Assembly: GCA_000482145.1 (NCBI GenBank)
Contig: AUXH01000416.1
Span: 1-17,245 of the forward strand
From: Strigomonas culicis
Taxonomy: Eukaryota > Euglenozoa > Kinetoplastea > Trypanosomatida > Trypanosomatidae
Length of the DNA: 17,245 bases
Direction: 5' to 3'
Shown piece after piece: positions 6,997 to 14,519 of the stretch. The notes under the pieces are model-generated. The model saw only the letters and a list, made by a program, of their open reading frames with translations, was not told where the DNA came from and searched no databases. Position numbers and translations under genes: made by a program. Numbering within the stretch: position 1 is the first letter of the stretch; the number at the start of each line of letters is the position of its first letter.

Positions 6997-8460
6997 ATGC
7001 AGCGAGAATTGCTTGGGTCTATCCGGCAACAATCCGAAGACTTGAGGGATGAATTGAAGGATTTAGAGGAATGGGAAGATGAGGTGGAGAAGCAAGAAAA
7101 GGAGAAGAAGGGTAGGACCGCCCCGTCCACAGCGGACAGCGTTGAGCCCCCTATTCGCGGGACGGTTCCGTCGATCAAGGAGGCAATGACGGCTGAGGCA
7201 CGCAAGGCGGGCAAGAAGCTGCCACCCGACCAGGACCCCATTCAGATTGCAAAGGATAAAGGCAATGAATACTTTCGCGTGGGTAAAACACAAGATGCGA
7301 TACACTCGTACACCACCGGCATCGACCTCGATCCGCACAGCTCCACCTCGCACATCCTGTATGGCAATCGCGCCATGTGCTACATCAAGCTGGGCGAGTG
7401 GGACAAGGCTGAGAAGGACGCGACAACGTGTGTGCAGATGAACAGGGGCTACGCCAAGGGCTTTTTCAGACGCGCGATGGCGCGCAAAAACATGGGCAAG
7501 CTGAAGGATGCCCGTGCCGATCTGGAGGCGGTGCTTGCACTCGCCCCTGCGGACCCCAGCGCCCTCTCCGAGCTGGAGATTGTCACGAAGATGATACAGG
7601 TGGAGCGCGCCAAGGCCAGCGGCACGACCGCACCAGTGAAGAAGAAGATTGTCATTGAGGAGGTCGAGGATGACGACGAGGAGCAGGAGGGTGCGGACGC
7701 CAGCAAGTCTGCGGCGGACCAGAGCCAGAGTCTGTCCCCGGAGGAGGAGAAGGCACGCACGGAGCGCATCAGCTCGTACATGGAGCACGTGAGCCGTGAG
7801 CGGCAGACGCAGGAGGAGGAGGCCCGTGCCGAGGCGGAGAAGTCCGAAAAGGCGAACGAGGCACGGCGACGCCATCATCCGCGCGTGGAGATTATCGAGG
7901 AGGAGGCGGAGCAGGCGAAGCCGCCACCACCACCACCGAAGCCGGCGCCGGCGGAGGCGAAGAAGGAGGCCCGGCGCGCCCCTGTCCACCAGGACCCCAA
8001 GACCCAGCCAAAGGAGGAGAAGGCGAAACCTCCGAAGAAGACCTTAGAGAGTGCGAAGCAGCCTACTCTGCGCCCTCGTGCGCAGCCTACCAAGGAGACG
8101 CTGACGCCACCGAAATCGTTTACCGAGTTGGAGCGAGTCTTCCCTGAGGTGGTGGCCCACGACGAGCTGCGGAACCACTACGTTGGTCTTATCAACCCCG
8201 CCGGGCTCCCAGCGCTCATTGGGAGCAACTTGACCCCAGAGATACTTATCGGTTTGTTGAAGTCCGTCAAGTCCTTCCCTGGGTCGACTGCTGTACAGTA
8301 TCTGAAAGGCATAAGTAAAATCACGCGCGTGAACGACATTACGCTGTTTTTTAGCGCAGAGGAAAAGCAGCTGGTGAACGACGTGATGGATCTCGCCAAG
8401 TCGGCGGGAACACCGGTGGCAGAGGTGAATGCAATCAAAAAGAAGCTCATGCCTTTTTAG
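6997..8460 (+). CDS. RPAP3: RPAP3-like R2TP/Hsp90 co-chaperone with TPR and RPAP3_C domains
   Basis: The 487-residue protein looks like the TPR adaptor of the R2TP complex, which links Hsp90/Hsp70 to assembly of RNA polymerases, snoRNPs and PIKK kinases. Seen: an N-terminal helix at about 3-38 (SEDLRDELKDLEEWEDEV) that resembles the start of animal RPAP3; one three-repeat TPR block at about 82-200; a long acidic, Pro- and Lys-rich linker at about 205-370; and a C-terminal RPAP3_C domain at about 370-465. By comparison with the TPR1 domain of Hop, the dicarboxylate clamp that grips the EEVD tail of Hsp90/Hsp70 is complete: Lys86, Asn90, Asn124, Lys154 and Arg158. Human RPAP3 has two TPR blocks and 665 residues, so this is a one-block form. 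The linker is codon-biased to G/C, unlike the A/T-richer gene ends. SPAG1 or a generic TPR co-chaperone are alternatives, made less likely by the combined N- and C-terminal matches. Confidence 0.9.
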   Translation: MQRELLGSIRQQSEDLRDELKDLEEWEDEVEKQEKEKKGRTAPSTADSVEPPIRGTVPSIKEAMTAEARKAGKKLPPDQDPIQIAKDKGNEYFRVGKTQDAIHSYTTGIDLDPHSSTSHILYGNRAMCYIKLGEWDKAEKDATTCVQMNRGYAKGFFRRAMARKNMGKLKDARADLEAVLALAPADPSALSELEIVTKMIQVERAKASGTTAPVKKKIVIEEVEDDDEEQEGADASKSAADQSQSLSPEEEKARTERISSYMEHVSRERQTQEEEARAEAEKSEKANEARRRHHPRVEIIEEEAEQAKPPPPPPKPAPAEAKKEARRAPVHQDPKTQPKEEKAKPPKKTLESAKQPTLRPRAQPTKETLTPPKSFTELERVFPEVVAHDELRNHYVGLINPAGLPALIGSNLTPEILIGLLKSVKSFPGSTAVQYLKGISKITRVNDITLFFSAEEKQLVNDVMDLAKSAGTPVAEVNAIKKKLMPF

Positions 8461-8514
8461 GCACACGTGCTTAAACGGAACCACATTCAACCCAAGTGGT
8501 ACACGCATAGATAA

Positions 8515-8553
8515 GTATATATATATACACACACACATATATATATATACACG
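8515..8553. repeat. (TA)n(CA)n(TA)n microsatellite
   Basis: Alternating TA, CA and TA dinucleotide runs in the presumed 3' UTR of the RPAP3-like gene. Likely length-variable. Confidence 0.85.
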
Positions 8554-8695
8554 TAAGAAATCAATAATACATGTTTAAGATCGTATTCCAGATTATCTTT
8601 TGTATCTCTTTTTCTATCGGTATACGTATCTCCTTTTTTTTTCCGCACAGAAAGCGAACTTTTATGGTGTATGATCTTTATTTTCTATTGTATGT

Positions 8696-8734
8696 TTCCT
8701 TTCTCATCTGTCTACTTTTTTTTTTTGCTCGTAG
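8696..8734 (+). promoter_or_regulatory. Spliced-leader acceptor for the Hsp40 gene
   Basis: A T-rich tract ends in GCTCGTAG at 8734. The 5' UTR would be 113 nt, the longest among the genes here with a clear single acceptor. Confidence 0.7.
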
Positions 8735-8847
8735 AAAAAGAGTCCTTCTGTTGCTTTTTCGGTCGCAACCTAGAATCCATTCCTTACATTCTCTAACCGC
8801 CTGAGTAAACCTTATTTGATACGTTCCAGTTCTCTCCGAGTTAACAA

Positions 8848-10044
8848 ATGGTTAAGGAGACGAAGTTCTACGATACCCTTGGTGTCACGCCCACCGCTTC
8901 CGAGGATGAGATCAAGCGCGCATACCGCAAGCTTGCCCTGAAGTACCACCCCGATAAGAACGCCGGCGATGCAAGCGCACAGGAGAAGTTTAAGGAGGTG
9001 TCGGTGGCCTACGAGATTCTCTCGGATCCGGAGAAGCGCCGTATGTACGACCAGTTTGGCGAGAAGGGCGCTGGTATGGAGGGCGGCATTGACCCCACTG
9101 ACATCTTCGCGAACTTCTTCGGCGGCGGCGGCCGTCCCCGTGGCGAGCCGAAGCCGAAGGATATTGTGCACGAGCTGCCCGTCGCCCTGGAGGCCTTCTA
9201 CTGCGGCAAGACGGTGAAGCTCGCCATCACGCGCGACCGCCTGTGCTCGAAGTGCGAGGGCACTGGCTCCAAGGTGCCTGGCGCGGACATCAAGTGCCGC
9301 GAGTGCAACGGCCGCGGTGTTCGCATGATCACCCGCCAGGTCGGTCCCGGCTTCATCCAGCAGATGCAGGTGGCATGCCCGTCGTGCCAGGGCAAGGGCA
9401 CGACGCTGAAGGAGGAGGACAAGTGCGAGGGTTGCAAGGGGCAGCAGACGATGAAGGAGAAGAAGATCTTCGAGGTTGTGGTGGAAAAGGGTACTCACCG
9501 TGGTGATAGCGTCACTTTCCGTGGTGATGGCGATCAGATCCCCGGCATTAAGGCGTCCGGCGATATTATTATTATTTTCGACCAGAAGCCCAACCCTGTG
9601 TTCACCCGCAAAGGCAACCACCTCTTTCTGGAGCGCACCATCTCCTTGTCGGAGGCGCTGACGGGCTTCGCTATCAACATCACGCACCTCGACGGTCGCC
9701 ACCTCACCATCAAGCCCCGCGCCGGCTCTGTGATCGACCCCGCCAACTTCTACAGCGTAAGCCGCGAGGGTATGCCCGTGCCGCACACGGGCGGCGTGGA
9801 GAAGGGTGATCTCGTGTTCAAGTTCCGCGTGGTGTTCCCCCAGACGATCGACAGCTCCGCGGTGGCGGACCTGCGCCGTGTCCTCGGCCACGTGCAGCCC
9901 GAGCCGGTGTCGGAGGATGCCGAGGAGAACTTCCTGGATCGCACCACGATCGACCTTGAAAAGGAGAGCAAGCGCAACGCGTATGCCGACGATGACGATG
10001 ACGAACGTCCGCGCGGACAGACGGCGACGTGTGCGCAGCAGTAA
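8848..10044 (+). CDS. Type I Hsp40 (DnaJ/Ydj1-like) with CaaX farnesylation motif
   Basis: The 398-residue protein is a canonical type I J-protein that stimulates Hsp70 ATPase and delivers clients. Seen: J-domain at about 5-70 with HPD at 34-36; a short Gly-rich linker at about 79-100 (FFGGGG); a zinc-binding domain with four CxxC modules at Cys133/136, 150/153, 177/180 and 193/196; two client-binding beta domains to about 335; an acidic stretch (five Asp at 381-385); and a C-terminal CAQQ with Cys395. A CaaX ending in Gln is a farnesyltransferase-type site, as in yeast Ydj1 and human DNAJA proteins, so membrane association at the ER or mitochondrial surface is likely. The gene is strongly G/C-ending in codon use, typical of a highly expressed trypanosomatid gene. 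It follows the RPAP3-like co-chaperone gene. I see no defects. Confidence 0.96.
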   Translation: MVKETKFYDTLGVTPTASEDEIKRAYRKLALKYHPDKNAGDASAQEKFKEVSVAYEILSDPEKRRMYDQFGEKGAGMEGGIDPTDIFANFFGGGGRPRGEPKPKDIVHELPVALEAFYCGKTVKLAITRDRLCSKCEGTGSKVPGADIKCRECNGRGVRMITRQVGPGFIQQMQVACPSCQGKGTTLKEEDKCEGCKGQQTMKEKKIFEVVVEKGTHRGDSVTFRGDGDQIPGIKASGDIIIIFDQKPNPVFTRKGNHLFLERTISLSEALTGFAINITHLDGRHLTIKPRAGSVIDPANFYSVSREGMPVPHTGGVEKGDLVFKFRVVFPQTIDSSAVADLRRVLGHVQPEPVSEDAEENFLDRTTIDLEKESKRNAYADDDDDERPRGQTATCAQQ

Positions 10045-10133
10045 GCAGAAGACTATTCTTCCTCTTTATCTTCTTTTTTTCTTGATTTTTTTTTGTAAAA
10101 TAAAGAAAAATAACTATATTACTGACGGTTTCC

Positions 10134-10154
10134 ATCTATACATATATTATAGAT
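10134..10154 (+). other. Short perfect stem-loop
   Basis: ATCTATA at 10134-10140 and TATAGAT at 10148-10154 are perfect reverse complements with a 7-nt loop. Being A/U-only except one pair, it may be weak. Confidence 0.45.
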
Positions 10155-10215
10155 AGTTTCCCTCTAAAGTGATATTATAACCATTAATAATATATTACGA
10201 GAGTTGAAGTAGACT

Positions 10216-10261
10216 GTAGCAAGCATTTTTATTGTACTTCATGTCAAGTAAGTGCTGCTAC
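10216..10261 (+). other. Nested stem-loop in Hsp40 3' UTR/spacer
   Basis: The outer stem pairs GTAGCAAGCA (10216-10225, one bulged A) with TGCTGCTAC (10253-10261). An inner stem pairs TACTT (10235-10239) with AAGTA (10246-10250) around a 6-nt loop. It is one of few mixed-base hairpins in the spacers. No snoRNA box that I can identify accompanies it. Confidence 0.4.
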
Positions 10262-10442
10262 GCCTATTTTAGCTCGTTAAAAAGAGTTAATAGACATCAG
10301 AAAAAGTGATTACTTTCTTATTAATTCTTTTTTCCATGAAAACAAAAACTATTAGTATTATTAGCCCATATGGGCCAAAGGCTCTACTGTTCATTTGAAA
10401 CACATTTTGTTTGTTTCTTACGTTCGCACGTCATGCTTCACA

Positions 10443-10492
10443 ATACTCTCTCTCTTTTTTCCTCATTTTCTCTCTCTCTTTTTTTTTTAAAG
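10443..10492 (+). promoter_or_regulatory. Spliced-leader acceptor just before the AKR start
   Basis: A nearly continuous T/C tract ends in TTTAAAG at 10492, only four bases before the ATG at 10497. If used, the mRNA leader is essentially the spliced leader alone. Confidence 0.6.
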
Positions 10493-10496
10493 CTTC

Positions 10497-11516
10497 ATGG
10501 CACACAACTATATTTTCTATAGGCCTCTTGGAGGTCCTAAACTGGCGGTCAATACCCTTATACCACTAAGCAACGGCCTCCATATTCCTCAGCTAGGCTT
10601 CGGCACGTACCGCCTTCCTCCAGATGAAGCGGAGGGAGCTGTGGAATACGCACTAGAGTGTGGGTTTCGCCACGTTGACTGTGCCAAAGCCTACTGCAAT
10701 CAGAAAAGTGTTGGTAAAGCTCTACAAAAGGCGTTGAAGACGCGACGTGTGTTGCGCGAAAATCTCTATGTCACGTCGAAGCTGTGGCCTACGGATCAGC
10801 GCCCGGATGTGGTGGAGGCGGCGTGCCGGGAGACGCTGGGTGAGCTGCAGCTGGACTACCTCGACCTCTACTTGATACACTGGCCCGTCTGCTGGCGGCA
10901 CTCCCCATCGTTCGAGACGGACGCGGATAAGTACCCGCGAGATGCGCAGGGCCTCCCACTGGTGGAGGAGGGTGTCGGCCTGGCAGACACATGGCGTGCC
11001 ATGAGTGCGCTCGTCGACAAAGGTCTTGTGCGCGCGATAGGTCTCTCGAACTGCCAAGAGGCACACATCAAGGCGATCCCGAAGGAGGAGGGTATGCAGC
11101 CCCCTGTGGTCAACCAGGTTGAGTTCCACCCGTCCTGGTATGACGGTGAGATCGTGCGGGTCAACCGGGAGCACCAGATACAGACCGCGGCCTACTGTCC
11201 GCTGGCGATGCCGACCCGCTGGACACCACCCGACTACACCCCGCTGGTGGAGGATGAGGTGCTGCTGCGCATATCGGAGCGCACCGGCTTCTCATCGGCG
11301 CGCGTGCTGCTCAACTGGAACATCGACAAGAGCAATGTGGTCATTGTGAAGGCGAGCAAGAAGGAGCACATCAAGTCTAACGCGAAGGCCTCCGGCTTTG
11401 CGCTCGATGACGCTACGCATACTATTCTAGATGTGTTCTACAATAAGCATAAGAGATGCCGCGTTATGAATCCTACTAATTTCACACGGAGTGGGAAGCC
11501 CTTTTTCTCGGATTAG
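10497..11516 (+). CDS. Aldo-keto reductase with changed NADPH-contact residues
   Basis: The 339-residue product is an NAD(P)H-dependent aldo-keto reductase that should reduce aldehydes or ketones, possibly aldoses. Seen: an (alpha/beta)8-type sequence with the full catalytic tetrad Asp61, Tyr66, Lys95 and His128, the GLSN cofactor motif (183-186), VNQVEFHP (205-212) and AAYCPLA (231-237). In the 2'-phosphate-binding segment, Lys285 and Asn295 are kept, but the usual Ser is Ala286 and the usual Arg (Arg268 of human aldose reductase) is His291. It is longer than the roughly 280-residue prostaglandin F synthase-type AKRs of trypanosomatids, with an insertion at about 133-165 and a tail like aldose/xylose reductases. 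Substrate is unknown. The middle of the gene is much G/C-richer than both ends. No other in-frame ATG lies near the start, supporting this one. Confidence 0.92.
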   Translation: MAHNYIFYRPLGGPKLAVNTLIPLSNGLHIPQLGFGTYRLPPDEAEGAVEYALECGFRHVDCAKAYCNQKSVGKALQKALKTRRVLRENLYVTSKLWPTDQRPDVVEAACRETLGELQLDYLDLYLIHWPVCWRHSPSFETDADKYPRDAQGLPLVEEGVGLADTWRAMSALVDKGLVRAIGLSNCQEAHIKAIPKEEGMQPPVVNQVEFHPSWYDGEIVRVNREHQIQTAAYCPLAMPTRWTPPDYTPLVEDEVLLRISERTGFSSARVLLNWNIDKSNVVIVKASKKEHIKSNAKASGFALDDATHTILDVFYNKHKRCRVMNPTNFTRSGKPFFSD

Positions 11517-11660
11517 TATTTTCACACACACTTTGTATTAATACTGTTTTCGTTTGTGTGGGTAGGAAATTGCCTTCTTTTTCTGGGCATTTTATCCATA
11601 GCATCGTGTCATTCTTTTGTGCGTATGCTTTTTATTTATGATCAGACCGCATGCGGACCG

Positions 11661-11712
11661 TTCTCTTCTTCTCCTACAGAGTCACCAACCCTCTTTTCAA
11701 GTCTACTTGCAG
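11661..11712 (+). promoter_or_regulatory. Two candidate spliced-leader acceptors for HOP2
   Basis: The tract at 11661-11677 ends in TACAG at 11679, and a second pyrimidine stretch ends in TTGCAG at 11712. The 5' UTR would be 72 or 39 nt. Both leave the same ATG at 11752. Confidence 0.6.
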
Positions 11713-11729
11713 GTAGAAGCCACTAACCT

Positions 11730-11750
11730 CCCCCCCCCACACACACACAC
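11730..11750. repeat. C-run and (AC)n tract next to the HOP2 start
   Basis: A run of C followed by about six AC units ends one base before the ATG at 11752. It lies inside the predicted 5' UTR and is likely length-variable. Confidence 0.7.
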
Positions 11751-11751
11751 T

Positions 11752-12546
11752 ATGAGTAAGAAGGTCTCCACAACTATTAAAAAAGTGAAGGACAACTCCG
11801 AGGCTGCAGAGCTCATGATGGAGTGGTTTGAGCGCGAGAACAAGCCAGTCACTGCCCAATCCCTTACGGATGCGTTGGGCAGTCGGGTCAGCAAACCAAT
11901 GGTGCAGAAAAATTTGGACGAGTTGCTGGCACTAGGAAAGCTGCAGTGCAAAGATCTTAAAAAGGTTCGTTTTTACTTCTTAAGTATCACACCGACGGAG
12001 GCAGAAGCCGCTCTTAACATGCCAGAGCAACAGGAACAACTCATCGACGAAGCTGTTTTGGCAGGAGAGAGGGAGACCGTTGAGGCGGCCGATACAGAGG
12101 AAAAGGAGAGGCTCATTGACCAACTCTGTGCCACCATCGGCACCATACGGCGAAAGGAGGCGATGCTCGGGGAGTTGATGCGACGTCCCACGGCGGCCGA
12201 TCGCGCGGCTCAGGCCCATCAAGTGACGGCGGATATCGAGCGAATCACCGAAGAAATAGATGGGATTGTGAATGCTAATCGAAGTACCCCTTCCAGCACG
12301 TCTAGGGACGAGAGAGGCGACCAGTCCGTGGAGAACCTTGCACTTATGTATCACAAGGTGCGCGGGCTCTGGCGGGAGCGGAAAGAGTTCACATACCGCC
12401 TTATCGATACTGTGATCGGCGATCAATTCAGTTTGGAGGAACTGTCTGAAATGATCGGTATCGTGACCGAAGAAGAGTCCGGCATATCCTTCCAAGAAAC
12501 GTGTGTGGCGCTCCCCTCCTCGTTGGCAAAACCACGATCCTTCTAA
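11752..12546 (+). CDS. HOP2: HOP2 (homologous-pairing protein 2, TBPIP family)
   Basis: The 264-residue protein matches Hop2/PSMC3IP, which with Mnd1 stimulates Dmc1/Rad51 strand exchange in the nucleus. Seen: an N-terminal winged-helix domain at about 12-78 (VQKNLDELLALGKLQCKDLK is the recognition-helix and wing region), a long coiled coil at about 95-175 with a polar Ser/Thr/Asp-rich break at about 178-192, and a C-terminal module with LWRERK (206-211) and IGIVTEEESGI near 235-245, like the WRKRK and EEVGIETD features of animal Hop2. The start follows two possible splice acceptors and begins MSKK just before the winged helix; the upstream open frame has no supported ATG. Length is somewhat above the human protein (217), with extra residues in the coiled coil and at the C-terminus. 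A meiotic or recombination-repair role is inferred from the family. Confidence 0.9.
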   Translation: MSKKVSTTIKKVKDNSEAAELMMEWFERENKPVTAQSLTDALGSRVSKPMVQKNLDELLALGKLQCKDLKKVRFYFLSITPTEAEAALNMPEQQEQLIDEAVLAGERETVEAADTEEKERLIDQLCATIGTIRRKEAMLGELMRRPTAADRAAQAHQVTADIERITEEIDGIVNANRSTPSSTSRDERGDQSVENLALMYHKVRGLWRERKEFTYRLIDTVIGDQFSLEELSEMIGIVTEEESGISFQETCVALPSSLAKPRSF

Positions 12547-12755
12547 GTGCATGTAGCTCAGAATTTGTTTACTGCTTTTTTTCTTCTTTCTATTCTTTGT
12601 CCCCATTTTATTCTGCTTTATCGTTTTTTATTCTTCTCTTCTTTATTTGACCCTACCAGCAGCAACATCAGCAAAACGTAATAACACCTACTGCAGCTGT
12701 GAACCCATGCATACATCTATGTAGTATGCGCACGTGTCTGTGCAACAGAGAGTGT

Positions 12756-12816
12756 GATTTGTTTTCATTTTCCCTTTTCGTCTACTCATTTGGGATTCTA
12801 CCTCTTCTGTCCAAAG
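12756..12816 (+). promoter_or_regulatory. Spliced-leader acceptor just before the FAM21-like start
   Basis: A T/C-rich tract ends in TGTCCAAAG at 12816, two bases before the ATG at 12819. Alternative AGs after an earlier tract (12660, 12696) would allow an in-frame ATG at 12726, adding 31 residues that are mostly translated pyrimidine tract. I prefer 12819. Confidence 0.5.
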
Positions 12817-12818
12817 CA

Positions 12819-14336
12819 ATGAACATAGACCCTAATAGCTCTAGCAGCAGTGACATTGACGATGCCGATGTGCAGACTCATATTTCTACTCTTCTACAGT
12901 CTGCAAATGGGATGTGGGACGCTGATGCCGATGACCTTCTCTTGGAGACGCTGACGGGCATGCACACCCAGCTGACGAGCCGCTTGGAGAGGACAACGGG
13001 TAGAATCGATCAGCTGTGCGCCAGGACCTCGGTTGCCTCCATGCAGCTGGAGAACACGCTGAACACACTCCAGTTGCTGTCGCACAACCGCTTTGTGCAG
13101 CACTGCGTTGCCGAGGGCCCCTCCCGCGAGGCGGAGGCGGGCGCCACCGAGGATGCGGCGTCGATGGACACCGAGACGACCTTTGCGGTCGACGGCGACA
13201 CTGAGTCTGCGGTCGTCGCTGCCTGCAAGGACTTGCTGCTGGACATGGATCAGCTCCTGGAGCAGCACACGGTGCCGCTAACCCCTCATGACGACGTCGA
13301 GGAGCCCTACCGATGCCGCCGGGTGCAGCTGGCTTACATTGGCACAAAGGCGTTCTTGGATGATCCGTACGTCGGCCTGTATGACGGCCCCGATGGCCAG
13401 GTCGAATCGTCGGATGATGACTTGTGCATGGTCCCGTTCTCACCGCCGCCTGTGCAGGTGTCCGAGATGTACGCACCTCCGCCGGCCTCGCTGAAGCCGC
13501 GCACTGAAGAGAGCTTTTTCCCTCCCCAAGGGCGCACCCTCTTTCAGGGGGCCAGTCGCGCCACCGCGCCGCGTGCGCCCGCGCCCGAAGCCGCCGCGCC
13601 GGTGTTACAAAACAAAGCACCTCTGCCTACGCCACCCCCGGGGCAGCCGAAGCGGATAAACAAGTCCATTTTTGAGTCTAGTGGCAGCAGCAGCAGCAGC
13701 AGCAGCAGCGGCAGTGACAGCAGCGCGAAGAAGGCCAAGAGTCGGCCGGTGCCTGCACACCGTGCGAAGGCAGCCGTCCCCTCCGACGCTGGACCACAGG
13801 CTGCAAGTAAGGCTGCGGAAACTTCCTCGGCCACAGATGATTCCTCCTCCCTGTCTTCTTCCTCTTCGGACAACGCCCCCGGACCACAGCCAGCGGCCAA
13901 ACGTGCGCCCCAGGCTCCCACTGCCGCAGCGAAGGGAAAGGGCTTGTCCATCTTTTCGAGCTCGTCCTCCTCCTCAGGTAGCGATGCTCAAGCCGTTCCG
14001 CAGTCTCTCCCAAGGAAGGAAGCAGCGGCTGCTTCGCCACCAGCCATGCCCCCCAGCAGGCTTGTCAAGGGGAAGGAAGAGGCCTCGGCAAGTCCGTCGC
14101 AGACCTCACCGGACACCCCCACCGCGCTGTCTGCTCCCCTCGGCACAGACAACGGCATCGCGGAGGGGCAGGATGCGCTGCCGCCGCCGCCGCTTATTCT
14201 GTCTGTGCTGGAGCCAGCGGCGGCGCCCCCGCCGGCACCCCCGCCGGCACCCCTGCGCCCGGCGGAGGCCGCGGCTACCGTCCGGCGGCCACAGCGTGGG
14301 GGGAAGGTGCTCTCGACCTCATCGGATGATGACTAG
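12819..14336 (+). CDS. FAM21: FAM21/WASHC2-like WASH-complex subunit, short form
   Basis: The 505-residue protein resembles FAM21, which joins the WASH actin-nucleating complex to retromer on endosomes. Seen: a folded N-terminal helical region at about 33-97 in which TGRIDQLCARTSVASMQLEN and the following LLSHNRFVQHCV align with the human head segment (LSNTQFIENRV), and a second match at 170-188, AYIGTKAFLDDPYVGL, against human YLIGSKLFMEQEDVGL. The rest (about 200-505) is disordered, rich in Ser, Pro and Ala, with segments centred on LFQ (241-243), SIFESSGSS (283-291) and LSIFSSSSSSSG (376-387) and an acidic end (SSDDD). Known: human FAM21 (about 1,340 residues) carries about 20 acidic LFa motifs that bind VPS35; here they are few and serine-rich. 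No capping-protein (CPI) motif is visible. The N-terminal match is my main basis. Confidence 0.75.
   Translation: MNIDPNSSSSSDIDDADVQTHISTLLQSANGMWDADADDLLLETLTGMHTQLTSRLERTTGRIDQLCARTSVASMQLENTLNTLQLLSHNRFVQHCVAEGPSREAEAGATEDAASMDTETTFAVDGDTESAVVAACKDLLLDMDQLLEQHTVPLTPHDDVEEPYRCRRVQLAYIGTKAFLDDPYVGLYDGPDGQVESSDDDLCMVPFSPPPVQVSEMYAPPPASLKPRTEESFFPPQGRTLFQGASRATAPRAPAPEAAAPVLQNKAPLPTPPPGQPKRINKSIFESSGSSSSSSSSGSDSSAKKAKSRPVPAHRAKAAVPSDAGPQAASKAAETSSATDDSSSLSSSSSDNAPGPQPAAKRAPQAPTAAAKGKGLSIFSSSSSSSGSDAQAVPQSLPRKEAAAASPPAMPPSRLVKGKEEASASPSQTSPDTPTALSAPLGTDNGIAEGQDALPPPPLILSVLEPAAAPPPAPPPAPLRPAEAAATVRRPQRGGKVLSTSSDDD
13686..13709 (+). repeat. (AGC)8 coding repeat
   Basis: Eight AGC codons encode a serine run in the FAM21-like protein. 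A second, mixed-codon serine run lies at about 13959-13980, so selection for serine rather than slippage alone is plausible. Confidence 0.9.
14225..14250 (+). repeat. Tandem 12-bp Pro/Ala repeat
   Basis: Two copies of CCCCCGCCGGCA encode a Pro-rich segment (APPPAPPPAP) near the C-terminus of the FAM21-like protein. Confidence 0.7.
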
Positions 14337-14519
14337 CGCTCACGGTTCCTACGTGGTATCCCCCCCTCCTTTTTTTTATATACTTGCTATGGATAAGGGC
14401 TCTGCACTCACCTTTGGTGAGCACGGCAAGACCAACAAAAGACAATAGAATCAGGACAAAGAATAGTGTACACAATGGAGAGCATTGTTATAAAAACAGT
14501 TAGACATACCACATAACAT

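Larger units (their letters stand above)
8461..8847. other. Intergenic region: RPAP3-like 3' UTR and Hsp40 5' UTR
   Basis: Spacer of 387 nt with a TA/CA microsatellite, poly-T tracts near 8633 and 8716, and the Hsp40 splice acceptor. A 77-codon frame at 8571-8804 runs through the pyrimidine tract and across the acceptor, and its Phe/Leu-rich product is translated poly-T, so I do not call it. Confidence 0.7.
10045..10496. other. Intergenic region: Hsp40 3' UTR and AKR upstream
   Basis: A/T-rich spacer of 452 nt without a credible gene. It contains poly-T near 10075-10094, a 7-bp stem-loop at 10134-10154, a nested stem-loop at 10216-10261, and the AKR pyrimidine tract at the end. Confidence 0.7.

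Noticed and set aside
7063..7989. 308-codon minus-strand Leu/Arg-rich frame
   Set aside because: Antisense of the Glu/Lys/Ala-rich RPAP3-like linker, hence the Leu/Arg repeats.
8571..8804. 77-codon hydrophobic frame between the RPAP3-like and Hsp40 genes
   Set aside because: It crosses the Hsp40 splice acceptor and encodes translated poly-T; membrane-like character is an artefact.
8812..9891. 359-codon minus-strand frame opposite the Hsp40 gene
   Set aside because: Shadow of strongly G/C-biased codons; the + strand frame is a textbook type I J-protein.
10211..10300. Possible H/ACA-like snoRNA around the nested stem-loop
   Set aside because: Trypanosomatid H/ACA RNAs need an AGA box just 3' of the hairpin; none lies at the right distance.
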